A DNA stretch of 64,000 bases. It comes from VRUE01 sp963703895 (lineage in GTDB: Bacteria; Actinomycetota; Thermoleophilia; Solirubrobacterales; 70-9). The DNA lies in the NCBI GenBank assembly GCA_963703895.1, contig CAVPFX010000002.1, forward strand, positions 868,001-932,000, given 5' to 3'. The number at the start of each line of letters is the position of its first letter. Within the stretch, counting starts at the first letter, position 1. Position numbers and translations under genes: made by a program. Under the pieces are notes generated by a model. The model saw only the letters and a list, made by a program, of their open reading frames with translations, did no database searches and was not told the DNA's origin. This document shows positions 1 through 8,562 of this stretch, piece after piece.

Positions 1-2
1 TC

Positions 3-59
3 GAGGTGACCGACCACGACGTGGTCCTGCGCGGTCTCTGTCAACGCTGTGCTGGCTGA
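3..59 (+). CDS. C-terminal end of a Fur-family regulator (partial)
   Basis: Only the last 18 codons are in the window; the gene starts upstream. They read EVTDHDVVLRGLCQRCAG and end at TGA 57-59. A terminal G-L-C-x-x-C preceded by a short hydrophobic strand is how many Fur/Zur/PerR-type metalloregulators end, where the cysteine pair can bind structural zinc. The call rests on this short tail only. The next gene begins 21 bases downstream on the same strand. Confidence 0.5.
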   Translation, partial: EVTDHDVVLRGLCQRCAG

Positions 60-80
60 TTAAGGAGAGAATGGCCGGGG

Positions 81-788
81 ATGGGTGACCTGGTCGAGAT
101 CTTCCTGCTCTCGCTGCTGGCGATGTTCAACCCGACCCTGCTCGCCGCCGTCACCCTGATGCTGCTGCTGCCGAATCCGAAGCGGCTGATGCTCGGCTAC
201 CTGCTCGGTGCCTACACCGCTAGCATCAGCATCGGCTTGGTGATCGTCTTTGCCCTGCCGGATTCGGGCGCGACGAGCACCAGCAAGAACACGCTCAGTC
301 CAGCCGAGGATGTCGTCGTCGGCCTCCTCCTCCTGGTCGTCGCCCTCGTCCTCGCCACCGATCGCGATCGGCCCCTGCGCGAGCGCCGGGAGCGGCGCAA
401 GGACAAGAAGCAGGCAAAGAGCGAGGGGGAGGAAAAGGAAGCGCTGCCGATGCGCCTGCTCGGCCGTGGCTCGCCCCGCGTCGCCTTCGTCGTCGGCCTG
501 CTGCTCAGCTTCCCGGGCGTCTCCTACCTGACCGGTCTCAACCACATCCACAAACTCGACGCTGCCGCGCTGCCGACCGCCCTGCTCGTCATCGCCTTCT
601 GCCTGGTCCAGCAGTTGCTGCTCGAGGTGCCGCTTGCCGGCTACTTCGTCGCTCCGGAGAAAACCGCCGATGCGGTTAAAGGGTTCCGGGCCTGGCTCGG
701 CCGCAACGGGCGCCTGGCGGGCATAATCGTCGCTGCCGTGCTCGGTGCCCTCATCCTCATCCGTGGAATCGCCGGCTTGGTGAGCTGA
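81..788 (+). CDS. GAP (Sap)-family integral membrane protein
   Basis: A 235-residue polytopic membrane protein with about six hydrophobic segments (roughly residues 1-25, 35-57, 75-95, 130-150, 165-190, 210-233) and a charged cytoplasmic loop near 95-125 rich in Arg, Lys and Glu. The N-terminal pattern with FNPTLLAA resembles the GAP/Sap family, named for the mycobacterial sulfolipid-1-addressing protein, which has been linked to export of glycolipids or peptidolipids. The ATG at 81 is chosen because AAGGAGAG lies 12-19 bases upstream; the earlier ATG at 71 stops after five codons. It ends two bases before the exporter gene, so the two are probably co-transcribed. The substrate cannot be told. 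Confidence 0.7.
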   Translation: MGDLVEIFLLSLLAMFNPTLLAAVTLMLLLPNPKRLMLGYLLGAYTASISIGLVIVFALPDSGATSTSKNTLSPAEDVVVGLLLLVVALVLATDRDRPLRERRERRKDKKQAKSEGEEKEALPMRLLGRGSPRVAFVVGLLLSFPGVSYLTGLNHIHKLDAAALPTALLVIAFCLVQQLLLEVPLAGYFVAPEKTADAVKGFRAWLGRNGRLAGIIVAAVLGALILIRGIAGLVS

Positions 789-790
789 CC

Positions 791-2416
791 GTGGCCAAGT
801 GGGGAGTCCTCGTCGCGCTCGGCGCCGCCCAGTTCCTGATGGTCCTGGACCAGGCGGTGATGAACGTCGCGATCTCGCAGCTGGTCGAGGACTTCGACAC
901 CACCGTCACCACGATCCAGATGGTGATCGCCTGCTACGCGCTGGTGATGGCGGGATTGATGCTGACCGGCGGCAAGCTGGGGGACATCTGGGGACGGCGC
1001 CGTGCCTTCATCATCGGCCTCTGCATCTACGGCGTCGGCTCGGGACTGACCGCGGCTTCCTGGAGCGTCCCCTCGCTGATGTTCGGCTGGTCTGTCCTCG
1101 AGGGGATCGGCGCCGCGCTCGTGATCCCGGCCCTGATCGCCCTCGTCGCCGGCAACTACAGGGGCGCCGACCGGGCGATCGCCTACGGCGTGCTCGGCGG
1201 CGTTGCCGGCGCTGGCATCGCGGTCGGCCCGATCCTCGGCGGCTGGGCGACCACGGAGCTGAGCTGGCGGGTCGTCTTCGTCGGCGAGGTCGTCGTCGCG
1301 ATCGGGATCCTCTTCGGCACCCGGCTGATCCGCGAGCCGGAGCGGGAGGGGCCCGCACCGTCATTGGACTGGATCGGTGGGGTGCTCTCCGCCGCCGGGC
1401 TGGCCCTGGTCGTCTTCGGCGTCCTGCAGGCGAGCAACTGGGGCTGGCTGGCGCCGCGCAGCTCGCCGATCGAGCCCTTCGGCTTCTCGCTGACCCCCTT
1501 CGTGATCGCCGCCGGCGCCTTGGTGCTGGCGGGGTTCGTGGCCTGGGAGCGCCGCCGCGAAAGGCTGGGCCAGGACCCGCTCGTGCACCTGCCGCTGTTG
1601 CGCATCGCCCCGCTGCGCGGCGGCGTCGCCATGTTCCTCGCCCAGAACCTGATCCTGATGGGGGTCTTCTTCACCGTCCCCCTCTTCCTGCAGGTGGTCC
1701 AGGGCCTCGACGCGCTCGAGACCGGCGTGCGCATGCTGCCGGCCTCAGCCGGCCTCTTCTTCGCCGCGATCGCCGGCTCGGCCTTGGCCAAGCGCTTCCC
1801 GCCGCGACCGCTGGTTCGGACCGGCATCGCGATCGCCTTCGTCGCGATCCTGCTGCTCCTTGCCACGATCGAGCCCGAGCTCGACAACGGCTCCTTCCTC
1901 GTTGCGATGGGGGTGCTGGGGGTCGGGATGGGGCTGATCGTCTCCCAGCTCGGCAACGTCGTCCAATCCGCGGTTGGCGACTCCGATCGCAGCGAGGCCG
2001 GCGGCCTGCAGAGCACTGCTCAGCAGCTGGGCTCCTCGCTGGGGACCGCCTTGCTCGGCGCGATCGTGATCACCGGCCTGATCTCCGCCTTCACCGCCAA
2101 CGTCGCCGCCGATGCGCGCATCTCCGCCGACGTCAGCAAGCAGCTTGAGCTGCAGCTCAGCGCCGGCGGCAGCTTCGTCGCCGCCGACGAGGTGCAAGCG
2201 GGGGCGGAGGCCGCCGGCCTCGACGTCGCGACCGCGGAGGCGCTGGTCGAAAACTACGAAGACGCGCAGCTGAAAGCGCTGAAGACCGCCTTCCTCTTCG
2301 CCGCCTTCCTCACCCTGGCTTCCTTCTGGACGACCCGCCGCCTGCCCGATCGGCGCTTCGACCAGATGCAGGCCGGGCCCGATCCGCCCCTGGAGCCCGA
2401 GCCGGCTACGGTCTAA
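791..2416 (+). CDS. MFS drug exporter, DHA2 (EmrB/QacA) family
   Basis: A 541-residue major facilitator protein with about 14 hydrophobic segments, the normal size for DHA2 proton-coupled exporters. TM1 carries the DHA2 motif LDQAVMNVAI (residues about 20-29). The loop after TM2 holds the MFS motif A region GGKLGDIWGRRR (about 60-72). Motif C-like glycines lie near AGAGIAVGPILGG. The last ~35 residues are a hydrophilic tail. The start is GTG at 791, two bases after the upstream stop, and the stop is two bases before the next ATG, so translation is probably coupled. Members export dyes, antibiotics or lipids; the substrate is not predictable here. Confidence 0.9.
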   Translation: MAKWGVLVALGAAQFLMVLDQAVMNVAISQLVEDFDTTVTTIQMVIACYALVMAGLMLTGGKLGDIWGRRRAFIIGLCIYGVGSGLTAASWSVPSLMFGWSVLEGIGAALVIPALIALVAGNYRGADRAIAYGVLGGVAGAGIAVGPILGGWATTELSWRVVFVGEVVVAIGILFGTRLIREPEREGPAPSLDWIGGVLSAAGLALVVFGVLQASNWGWLAPRSSPIEPFGFSLTPFVIAAGALVLAGFVAWERRRERLGQDPLVHLPLLRIAPLRGGVAMFLAQNLILMGVFFTVPLFLQVVQGLDALETGVRMLPASAGLFFAAIAGSALAKRFPPRPLVRTGIAIAFVAILLLLATIEPELDNGSFLVAMGVLGVGMGLIVSQLGNVVQSAVGDSDRSEAGGLQSTAQQLGSSLGTALLGAIVITGLISAFTANVAADARISADVSKQLELQLSAGGSFVAADEVQAGAEAAGLDVATAEALVENYEDAQLKALKTAFLFAAFLTLASFWTTRRLPDRRFDQMQAGPDPPLEPEPATV

Positions 2417-2418
2417 TC

Positions 2419-3819
2419 ATGCTCGACGCCAAGCACGGTCATCGCACCCCGGAGGAGCGCGCCGCTGCCGGCAAGGACGCCCGCACCAAGGCGCCGCGAT
2501 CGAGCCATGGCGAGTGGGCGCCGGCGGCCGACCGGGCGGACCCGGTCGAGCTGCTGGAGGGCCAGGCCACCTCGCGGGTCGGCCAGCTCGTGCCGCTGCG
2601 CTACGGGCGGATGCTGGTCTCTCCCTTCACCTTCTACCGCGGTGCGGCGGCCGTGATGGCGGCGGACCTTGCCGCGACGCCGCGCAGCGGCTTCGACGTT
2701 CAGCTCTGCGGCGATGCCCACCTCTCCAACTTCGGTGCCTACGCCTCACCCGATCGCGAGCTGATCTTCGACGTCAACGACTTCGACGAGACCCTGCCGG
2801 GACCGTGGGAGTGGGATGTGATGCGGCTCGCCGCGAGCTTCTCCGTTGCCGGGCGCGAGCGCGGCTTCAAGCGCCGCGAGCGGCTGGCGATCGTCGCCGC
2901 GATGTCGGCCGAGTACCGGGCGGCGATGCGGCGGATGGCCGAGCTCGGCAACCTCGAGGTCTGGTACACGAAGATGGATGTGGGGGCGATCGCCAAGGGT
3001 TGGGAATCGGCCGCCGGAGAGAAAGAGGCCGCCACCTTCCGTCGCAACCTCGAGAAGACACGCGCCAAGGACCGGATGCGTGCTCTCTCGAAGCTGACCC
3101 GCGAAGTCGACGGGAAGCTGCGCATTGTCAGCGAACCGCCGCTGATCATCCCGATCGACGAGCTGGTCGAGGAGGACGCCGACGTCGAAGCCGCCGTCCT
3201 GAAAATCATCTCTGACTACCGCGCCACGCTTCCCGAGGATCGCCAGGTCCTGCTCGACGGCTACCGCTTCGTCGACGCGGCGCTCAAGGTAGTAGGCGTC
3301 GGCAGTGTCGGCACCCGCGCCTTCATCGTGCTGATGCTGGGTCGAGACAGCGGCGATCCCCTCTTCCTCCAAGCCAAGGAAGCCCAGCGCTCCGTGCTCG
3401 AGCCCTACGCGGAGCCGAGCGCCTTCGACAACCAGGGCGAGCGCGTTGTGCAGGGTCAGCGCCTGACCCAGGCGGCCAGCGACATCCTGCTCGGCTGGGT
3501 CAAAGCGAGGGGCATGGATGGCAAGCAGCGCGACTTCTACGTGCGCCAGCTCTGGGACCAGAAGGGCTCGGCCAAGGTCGAGAACATGGACTCGCAGGCC
3601 CTGAGCACCTACGCCGAGATCTGCGGCACGACCCTCGCGCACGCGCACGCTCGCAGCGGCGACCGCATCGCGATCGCCACCTATCTCGGCAAGAGCGACA
3701 CCTTCGACAAGGCGATCGGCGCGTTTGCGGAGAGCTACGCAGACCAGAACGAACAGGACTACGAGGCGCTGCAGGCAGCGGCCGCCGAGGGTCGGATCGA
3801 GGTTGCGCAGGTTCCGTGA
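2419..3819 (+). CDS. DUF2252 family protein
   Basis: 466 residues, full length for DUF2252. The sequence shows the family hallmarks PLRYGRMLVSPFTFYRGAA (about residues 57-75), LCGDAHLSNFGAY (about 95-107) and FDVNDFDETLPGPWEWD (about 114-130). The H-x-x-N-F and D-x-N-D-F-D arrangement looks like a distant APH/kinase-like fold. That fold is my inference; the biochemical role of the family is not established. It is the third gene of the operon, two bases after the exporter, and its TGA overlaps the GTG of the dehydrogenase gene. There is no signal peptide, so it is probably cytosolic. Confidence 0.85.
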   Translation: MLDAKHGHRTPEERAAAGKDARTKAPRSSHGEWAPAADRADPVELLEGQATSRVGQLVPLRYGRMLVSPFTFYRGAAAVMAADLAATPRSGFDVQLCGDAHLSNFGAYASPDRELIFDVNDFDETLPGPWEWDVMRLAASFSVAGRERGFKRRERLAIVAAMSAEYRAAMRRMAELGNLEVWYTKMDVGAIAKGWESAAGEKEAATFRRNLEKTRAKDRMRALSKLTREVDGKLRIVSEPPLIIPIDELVEEDADVEAAVLKIISDYRATLPEDRQVLLDGYRFVDAALKVVGVGSVGTRAFIVLMLGRDSGDPLFLQAKEAQRSVLEPYAEPSAFDNQGERVVQGQRLTQAASDILLGWVKARGMDGKQRDFYVRQLWDQKGSAKVENMDSQALSTYAEICGTTLAHAHARSGDRIAIATYLGKSDTFDKAIGAFAESYADQNEQDYEALQAAAAEGRIEVAQVP

Positions 3820-4725
3820 GCGTCGCGCTCTGGCTTCGAGATGGACCCGGAAGGGAGGCGGTCGACCCATTGCCCGCGGGCGTCGAGATACACCTCGTCC
3901 CCAGAAGGGGCCCACTGCCGCCCGAGTTCTACAAGGCCGAGTTTCTCGTCCCGCCCTACGGCTCGCGCCGGGTTCTGGAGGCGCTGCCGAGGATGGAAGA
4001 GCTGCGGGTCATCCAGGCGAACTCATCGGGCGTGGAGTGGCTGCTGCCGCACGCGCCGACCGGCATCACGGTCTGCAACGCGAAGGGGACGCGGGATGTC
4101 GTCGTCTCCGAGTGGGTGGTCGCGGCGATCCTCGCGATGACCAAGGACTTTCCGCACTGGCATCGCGAGCAGGAAGCGAGAGCTTGGAAACCCACCCTGC
4201 TGGACGAGTTGGCCGGCTCGCGGGTCCTCATCGTCGGCTACGGCTCAATCGGCCGCGCGGTCGAGGACCGCCTCGCGCCCTTCGACGTGTCCGTGGAGCG
4301 AATCGCGAGTCGCGCCAGGCCGGGCGTCCAAGGTGTCGATCGGCTGGCAGAGCGACTGCCACTGGCCGACATCGTCATCTTGCTGCTGCCCTCGACGCCG
4401 TCGACCGACGGCATCTTCGACAAGGCCGCGCTCGAGCGGATGAAGCCCGGCGCCCTGCTCGTCAACGCCGGCCGCGGAGCGGTCGTCGACACCGAGGCGT
4501 TGGTCGACGCGGTGGGCAGAGGGCAGATCCGTGCGGCGCTGGACGTCACGGACCCCGAGCCGCTGCCCGAGGACCATCCCCCTCTGGAGCCTTCCCGGGG
4601 TGCTGCTCACGCCTCACTTGGCCGGCGACAGCGAGGCCGCTGAGCGACGCGTCTACCGTTTTGTCGGTGAACAGGTGGCGCGCTACGTGCGGGGCGAGCC
4701 GTTGGTCAACGTGGTTAGGGCGTGA
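3816..4725 (+). CDS. D-2-hydroxyacid dehydrogenase, NAD-dependent (one frameshift)
   Basis: Reads as a ~302-residue D-isomer-specific 2-hydroxyacid dehydrogenase. The NAD-binding Rossmann loop is VLIVGYGSIGRAVE (about residues 134-147). The catalytic Arg lies in LVNAGRGAVVDTEALV, the Glu in DVTDPEPLPEDHP and the His in LTPHLAGDSEA. The frame breaks in the run of five C near 4579-4583. With four C the protein continues through HPLWSLPGVLLTPHLAG to the stop at 4723-4725; without correction it ends in a nonsense tail at 4643. The break removes the catalytic His, so I treat it as a sequencing indel. The start is GTG 3816, overlapping the DUF2252 stop. The substrate is unknown. Confidence 0.85.
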
Positions 4726-4733
4726 AGGGCTGC

Positions 4734-5462
4734 CTAGCCGAAGGCCAGAACCCGGAAGCGGGTCGAGTCGATCGCCGACTCGGGGGTGCATGCTCCATTG
4801 GAAGCGGTGCTGACGGTGAGCTGGTTTTTGACCGGGACCACCGGGTCGATCTGAGGCTGTGCCCCCACGCTCTGTTCCACCCGTTGCAGAGAGGTCGAGC
4901 CGGTCGAGACTTCACCACCGCCGACTTGCTGGCCGTTGAGCTTGACTTCGAAGAACACCCGGCAGGAGCCGGCGCCAGATTCGTCATAGGCGATCGTCGC
5001 AGCCGCCGCGCCGAAGATGACGTCGATCTCGCCGGGCTGCTGGGTCCAGGTATCGCCCGTCAGCGGATAGGGGTCGGGCCCCGGTGTCAGCGGGGTTGGG
5101 CCGCCGCTGGGGCTGGTGGCGTAGAAGACCGGGAACTGAAGGTTCGAGGGACCCACCGCGCCAGCTCCGATCTGCTTCGAGCCGACCGCGCCGTCGGCGA
5201 TCTGCTTCGAGTTGACTGCCGCGTCGGCGATCTGGTTGCTTCGCACCGCTCCTACGGCGAGCTTGCCGCTGGTGATGGCTCGTTTGAAGACGTCCGGGGC
5301 CTTGACCGCACCAGGCGCGATGTTGCCGGACTTGATCGCGTTGCGAGCGATGTCACCGGAGCGGATCTTGCTCGCCGCGAAGGCGGCCCCTCCCCCGAGA
5401 GCGAGGAATAGGCACAGGGTCGAAACGACGTTTGCGTAAGAGAGGCGCGGTCTTATTTGCAT
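4734..5462 (-). CDS. Secreted AxxSxxI-repeat protein of unknown function
   Basis: 242 residues. An N-terminal SYANVVSTLCLFLALGGGAAFA stretch (residues 8-29) acts as signal peptide or anchor. Residues 31-105 are a string of short repeats such as IKSGNIAPGAVKAPDV and VNSKQIADGAVGSKQI. The C-terminal half (about 115-242) is a beta-rich domain containing two cysteines. Proteins starting with S-Y-A-N-V and carrying these repeats are abundant in Solirubrobacterales genomes (from memory) and have no assigned role; a cell-surface function is likely. The gene converges on the dehydrogenase gene with eight bases between the stops. Confidence 0.75.
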   Translation of the reverse strand: MQIRPRLSYANVVSTLCLFLALGGGAAFAASKIRSGDIARNAIKSGNIAPGAVKAPDVFKRAITSGKLAVGAVRSNQIADAAVNSKQIADGAVGSKQIGAGAVGPSNLQFPVFYATSPSGGPTPLTPGPDPYPLTGDTWTQQPGEIDVIFGAAAATIAYDESGAGSCRVFFEVKLNGQQVGGGEVSTGSTSLQRVEQSVGAQPQIDPVVPVKNQLTVSTASNGACTPESAIDSTRFRVLAFG

Positions 5463-5622
5463 CTAGTCGCATTCGAGCGGCGACAGACCGGACCCCCCGC
5501 CGGAAGAGATTTGGAGCGGAGCGGGTTTTCCCCGGTCCTTGTCCAATCTGTCCGGAGAAGCGACATACAGACCCCCTCTCCTAACGCGGCATCTCCAACG
5601 GCCCAAGGTCCCCAAGAATGCG

Positions 5623-5644
5623 AAAACCCCCGACTTCCGGGGGT
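5623..5644 (-). terminator. Rho-independent terminator of tRNA-Leu
   Basis: On the minus strand ACCCCCG-GAAGT-CGGGGGT forms a perfect 7-bp stem with a 5-nt loop, followed by TTTT. It lies eight bases past the 3' end of the tRNA-Leu gene and points the right way for it. Confidence 0.8.
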
Positions 5645-5651
5645 CTCCGAG

Positions 5652-5737
5652 TGCGGCTGAATGGAGTCGAACCATCACGCCCCGTAAGGGGCACAAGGCC
5701 CTCAACCTTGCGCGTCTACCAGTTCCGCCACAGCCGC
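5652..5737 (-). tRNA. tRNA-Leu, anticodon GAG
   Basis: An 86-nt class II tRNA. The acceptor arms GCGGCTG/CAGCCGC pair perfectly and the discriminator base is A. The D-loop region contains GGCGGAACTGGTAGACGC. The anticodon stem CAAGG/CCTTG encloses the loop TTGAGGG with anticodon GAG (complement of 5701-5703). A long variable arm GCCCC-TTAC-GGGGC fits leucine. The T-arm is ATGG-TTCGACT-CCAT. CCA is not encoded; the bases after the discriminator are not CCA. It is followed by a strong terminator. Confidence 0.95.
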
Positions 5738-5814
5738 TCGAGGGGCGACGATTCTAGATGTTTGGCGATTCCGGGGCTTTTGGTTGCGGGTATCCGGGCG
5801 GGGCGGTACAGTTG

Positions 5815-5828
5815 CGAACAAGTGTTCG
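5815..5828 (+). promoter_or_regulatory. SOS box (LexA operator)
   Basis: CGAACAAGTGTTCG is a full match to the Gram-positive/actinobacterial LexA operator CGAACRNRYGTTCG, with perfect 5-bp arms and a 4-bp spacer. It sits 40 bases upstream of the lexA start, indicating autoregulation. Confidence 0.93.
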
Positions 5829-5868
5829 AGCGATTCGATACCCGGCGAGTTGAGGAGGGGAACTAGGC

Positions 5869-6480
5869 GTGGAGCTGGATCTGACCAAGCGGCAGAAAGA
5901 GATCTTCGACTTCATCCGCCGCTATGCGGCAAAGACGGGCTATCCCCCGACGGTTCGGGAGATCGGCAAAGCCGTCGGCCTGCACTCATCTTCGACCGTG
6001 CACGCGCACTTGGCCAACCTGGAGAAAATCGGCCTGCTCAAACGCGATCCGTCCAAGCCGCGGGCGATCGAGCTGCTCTTCGACAAGGCTAAGCGGACGA
6101 TTCGGCCGGGCAACGGGTTGCCGCTTGTCGGCCAGGTTGCTGCCGGCGCGCCGATCGTCGCCGAAGAGAACGTCGAGGAGTACATCGAAGTCCCCGACAT
6201 CATCGGCGGCGAGGACGGCGACTACATCCTCAACGTGCGCGGCGAATCGATGGTCGAAGCCGGCATCTTCGAGGGCGACTACGTCGTCGTGCGACCGGCG
6301 GACGATGCGGTCAATGGCGAGATCGTCGTTGCCCTGATCGGCGAGGAGGCCACCGTCAAGCGCTTCTTCCGCGAAGACGACCACATCCGCCTGCAGCCCG
6401 AGAACGAGACGATGGAGCCGATCCGCACCACCGAGGCCACCGTGCTCGGCAAGGTGGTTGGGGTCTTTCGCAAGGTTTGA
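5869..6480 (+). CDS. lexA: LexA SOS repressor
   Basis: 203 residues. The N-terminal winged helix (about 1-65) binds SOS boxes. The C-terminal S24 peptidase domain carries the Ala92-Gly93 self-cleavage site in QVAAGAP, nucleophile Ser127 in RGESMVE and general-base Lys164 in ATVKRFF. On DNA damage RecA filaments trigger autocleavage and de-repress repair genes. The start is GTG at 5869, supported by GAGGAGGGG eight bases upstream and by the conserved N-terminus LTKRQKEIFDFI. The gene lies divergently from tRNA-Leu and is controlled by the SOS box at 5815. Confidence 0.98.
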   Translation: MELDLTKRQKEIFDFIRRYAAKTGYPPTVREIGKAVGLHSSSTVHAHLANLEKIGLLKRDPSKPRAIELLFDKAKRTIRPGNGLPLVGQVAAGAPIVAEENVEEYIEVPDIIGGEDGDYILNVRGESMVEAGIFEGDYVVVRPADDAVNGEIVVALIGEEATVKRFFREDDHIRLQPENETMEPIRTTEATVLGKVVGVFRKV

Positions 6481-6504
6481 CCTGACGCCGTCAGCGGCGT
6501 CGCG

Positions 6505-7332
6505 CTACTTAGGCCACTTGCCGGCTTCGATTAGCTTCTTATAGCGACGCTGTTTGCGCCGGGCGTCCCGCATCACCCAAGGCAGTAGGCGCAGGGCCAG
6601 CCGGGGGGAGAGGTCGAAGAGGCGCAGCAGGGGGCCGCGCCAGCGGGGCAGGACGAGGATCGGGCGCGGACGCTCGATCAACTCACCGATCTCCCTGGCG
6701 ACTTGCTCCGGCGTCAGCAGGTGGCCGGAGAAGGAGCCGGCGGCGTCGGGGTCGTCGAGCTTGTCCTCCAGCATCGGCGTCCAGATGCCATCGGGGCAGA
6801 CGGCCGAGAGCTCGACGCCCTCGATGCCGGCGCGGCGCAGGTCGAAGAGGGTGCCGAGGGTGAAGGCCATTGCCGCGTGCTTGCTGGCCGAGTAGTTGAC
6901 CTCGCCCGGTGCGGCGACGATTCCGGCCAGCGAGACCACGTTGATCACGTGGCCGCGGCCGGCGGCGATCATCGGCTGCAGGGCAGCGACGGTGCCGTTC
7001 ATCGTGCCCAGCGCGTTGACCTCGAGCATCGTCCGCCGCGTCGCCTCGTCCTGCTCCCAGGAGAGGCCGGTGGCGAGCACGCCAGCGTTGTTGACCCAGA
7101 CGTCCAGCGAGGCATCCCGCGATGCGGCTTCGGTGGCGAGCGCTCGACAGGCTGCCTCATCGCGGACGTCCAGGCCCGCCGATTGAGCGCCGGCGCCGAT
7201 CTCGGCGGCCGTGCGAGCGGCGGCGTCGGGGTCGAGGTCGGTGACGTGGACGAGGAAGCCCAGGCCCGCCAGCTCGAGGGCGATCGCGCGGCCGAGGCCA
7301 CCGCCCGCTCCTGTGACGACGGCTACCGGCAT
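6505..7332 (-). CDS. Short-chain dehydrogenase/reductase
   Basis: 275 residues counted from the ATG that gives MPVAVVTGAGGGLGRA. The Rossmann TGxxxGxG motif is TGAGGGLG at about residues 8-15. NNAG follows near 80, the catalytic Ser lies in NVVSLAG, and the YSASK active-site pair near 150. A basic C-terminal extension (RDARRKQRRYKKL) follows the fold. A longer reading from 7365 is possible, but those 11 residues are not family-like and would run toward the rnpB promoter region. It is classical SDR-like; the substrate is unknown. It is transcribed divergently from rnpB. Confidence 0.85.
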   Translation of the reverse strand: MPVAVVTGAGGGLGRAIALELAGLGFLVHVTDLDPDAAARTAAEIGAGAQSAGLDVRDEAACRALATEAASRDASLDVWVNNAGVLATGLSWEQDEATRRTMLEVNALGTMNGTVAALQPMIAAGRGHVINVVSLAGIVAAPGEVNYSASKHAAMAFTLGTLFDLRRAGIEGVELSAVCPDGIWTPMLEDKLDDPDAAGSFSGHLLTPEQVAREIGELIERPRPILVLPRWRGPLLRLFDLSPRLALRLLPWVMRDARRKQRRYKKLIEAGKWPK

Positions 7333-7390
7333 CGGCGCCCAGGTTAATCGATGCATTTGCCTCAAGCTCGATTGCCCGCGCTACCATCGG

Positions 7391-7757
7391 GCGGCGGGCC
7401 GAGCGACTGCGGGGGGAGAGAAAACCCCTCGAGGAAAGTCCGGACACCAGAGGGCAAGGCGGTGGGTAACGCCCACCCGGGGAAACCCGCGGGACAGTGC
7501 CACAGAAATACACGGCCGATGGCGCGACCACACGTGAGTCGCGAACAGGCAAAGGTGAAATGGTGCGGTAAGAGCGCACCGGCGTCGCGGTGACGCGGCG
7601 GCCAGGCAAACCCCGCCCGGTGCAAGGCCAAGCAGGACCGTCGACCCTGCCCGGCGAGGTCCAGGTAGGCCGCAGGCCGCTTCGGCGGCCCCCGAGGCTC
7701 CGGTCTCGGTGAGACAGATAGCCGCTCACGACAGGATCCGGCTTACAGGCCCGCTAA
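7391..7757 (+). ncRNA. rnpB: RNase P RNA, bacterial type A
   Basis: About 365 nt with the conserved core: GAGGAAAGTCCGGAC near 7430 (P4/CR-I), ACAGAAA near 7500, GGTGAAATGGTGCGGTAAGAGCGCACC near 7556, GGTGAGACAGATAG near 7708 (rejoining P4), and a closing GGCTTACAGGCCCGC. The terminal P1 helix pairs GCGGGCC (7394-7400) with GGCCCGC (7748-7754). It is the catalytic RNA that matures tRNA 5' ends. Ends are placed from the P1 pairing and are good to a few bases. Open reading frames across this segment are not real genes. Confidence 0.97.
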
Positions 7758-7759
7758 CG

Positions 7760-7786
7760 AAAAGGCTCCCGCAAGGGGGCCTTTTC
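7760..7786 (+). terminator. Terminator of rnpB
   Basis: AAAAGGC-T-CCC-GCAA-GGG-G-GCCTTTT forms a near-perfect hairpin with a GCAA tetraloop and a 3' T-run, immediately after the RNase P RNA. Confidence 0.85.
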
Positions 7787-7844
7787 CATGCCTGCCAAAG
7801 TTTCTGTCTTAGCGTTTGCTAACCTGCCGCCAACTTCCGCTGAA

Positions 7845-7966
7845 TCTTTGCCTACATATCGCAAAGAGCGGGGGACCCAATTGTTGGGGCGAATCGCCGG
7901 CATCTGCCGCGTAGCGCAGCTCTTTCAGCGCGAGCCCGTCAGCTAACCCCGTAAGCGTCGCAAAGA
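7845..7966 (+). ncRNA. Cyclic di-AMP riboswitch (ydaO/yuaA type)
   Basis: The leader of the RlpA-like gene contains the ydaO-class signature blocks in order: CGGGGGACCCAA...TTGGGGCGAATC (about 7869-7895) and CCCGTCAGCTAACCCCGTAAGCG (about 7935-7957). A perfect 7-bp P1 pairs TCTTTGC (7845-7851) with GCAAAGA (7960-7966). A further helix pairs AAAGAGC (7863-7869) with GCTCTTT (7919-7925). In actinobacteria this class commonly precedes cell-wall hydrolase genes and turns them off when c-di-AMP is high. The ATG lies five bases after P1, so P1 could also occlude initiation. Consensus matched from memory, without a covariance model. Confidence 0.88.
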
Positions 7967-7970
7967 GCTA

Positions 7971-8486
7971 ATGAAGACAGGTAGGAACCGCCATGGGCGG
8001 AAAGATCATTCACGGCAAGGGCACGCTGAGCGCGCGCGCTTTGGCCGTCGGCTGCGACGAATCTCCCTGGCGACGGCGCTGCTCTCCCTGGCTCTAGCCC
8101 CGTTGGCGGCCGAGGCGCAGACCGGCGGGGCGGGAGCGCCGGGTCCCGTGGCCACTACGCCGGGCCCGGGCGGTGCGAGCCTCGTCTTCAGCAGCCCGAT
8201 GCGCTCGGCCGGCGCCACCTGGTACGGACCCGGCCTCTATGGCAACGGCACTGCCTGCGGCCAAACCCTGCGGCCGGGCACGATCGGCGTCGCCCATCGC
8301 ACGCTGCCCTGCGGCACGACGGTCAAGCTCACCTACCACGGCCAATCCCTGGTCACCAGGGTGATCGACCGCGGTCCCTATACACCCGGCAACGATTTCG
8401 ACCTCACCAACGGCGCCCGTCTCGCGCTTGGCTTCGAAGGGGTGGGGCAGGTCCGCTACGCGGTCGCCGTCGGCTCCTCCGGCTAG
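7971..8486 (+). CDS. RlpA-like double-psi beta-barrel cell-wall protein
   Basis: 171 residues with an N-terminal basic stretch and signal peptide (hydrophobic core about 30-46, ending APLAAEA). A Gly/Pro-rich linker leads to a DPBB domain (about 81-168): ATWYGPGLYGNGTACGQTL, then VAHRTLPCGTTVKLTY and VIDRGPYTPG. Two cysteines in the DPBB may form a disulfide. RlpA-type domains are lytic transglycosylases or peptidoglycan-binding modules. The upstream c-di-AMP riboswitch, typical for actinobacterial wall hydrolases, supports a role in wall remodelling. Catalytic activity on glycan strands is inferred from the family only. Confidence 0.85.
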   Translation: MKTGRNRHGRKDHSRQGHAERARFGRRLRRISLATALLSLALAPLAAEAQTGGAGAPGPVATTPGPGGASLVFSSPMRSAGATWYGPGLYGNGTACGQTLRPGTIGVAHRTLPCGTTVKLTYHGQSLVTRVIDRGPYTPGNDFDLTNGARLALGFEGVGQVRYAVAVGSSG

Positions 8487-8562
8487 CGCGACTAAGCAGG
8501 ATTTCTCGGTTTGATGGTAAATCTGCCCCGGAACGGGCAGGTTTCCAACGAGAGGAGCACGA

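Noticed and set aside
5463..5651. Additional small gene between the repeat protein and tRNA-Leu
   Set aside because: ORFs here have no recognisable sequence or ribosome binding site and cross the tRNA and its terminator.
7157..7757. Long ORFs across the rnpB region on both strands
   Set aside because: The segment has all conserved RNase P RNA blocks and closing P1 pairing; the ORFs are high-GC chance frames.
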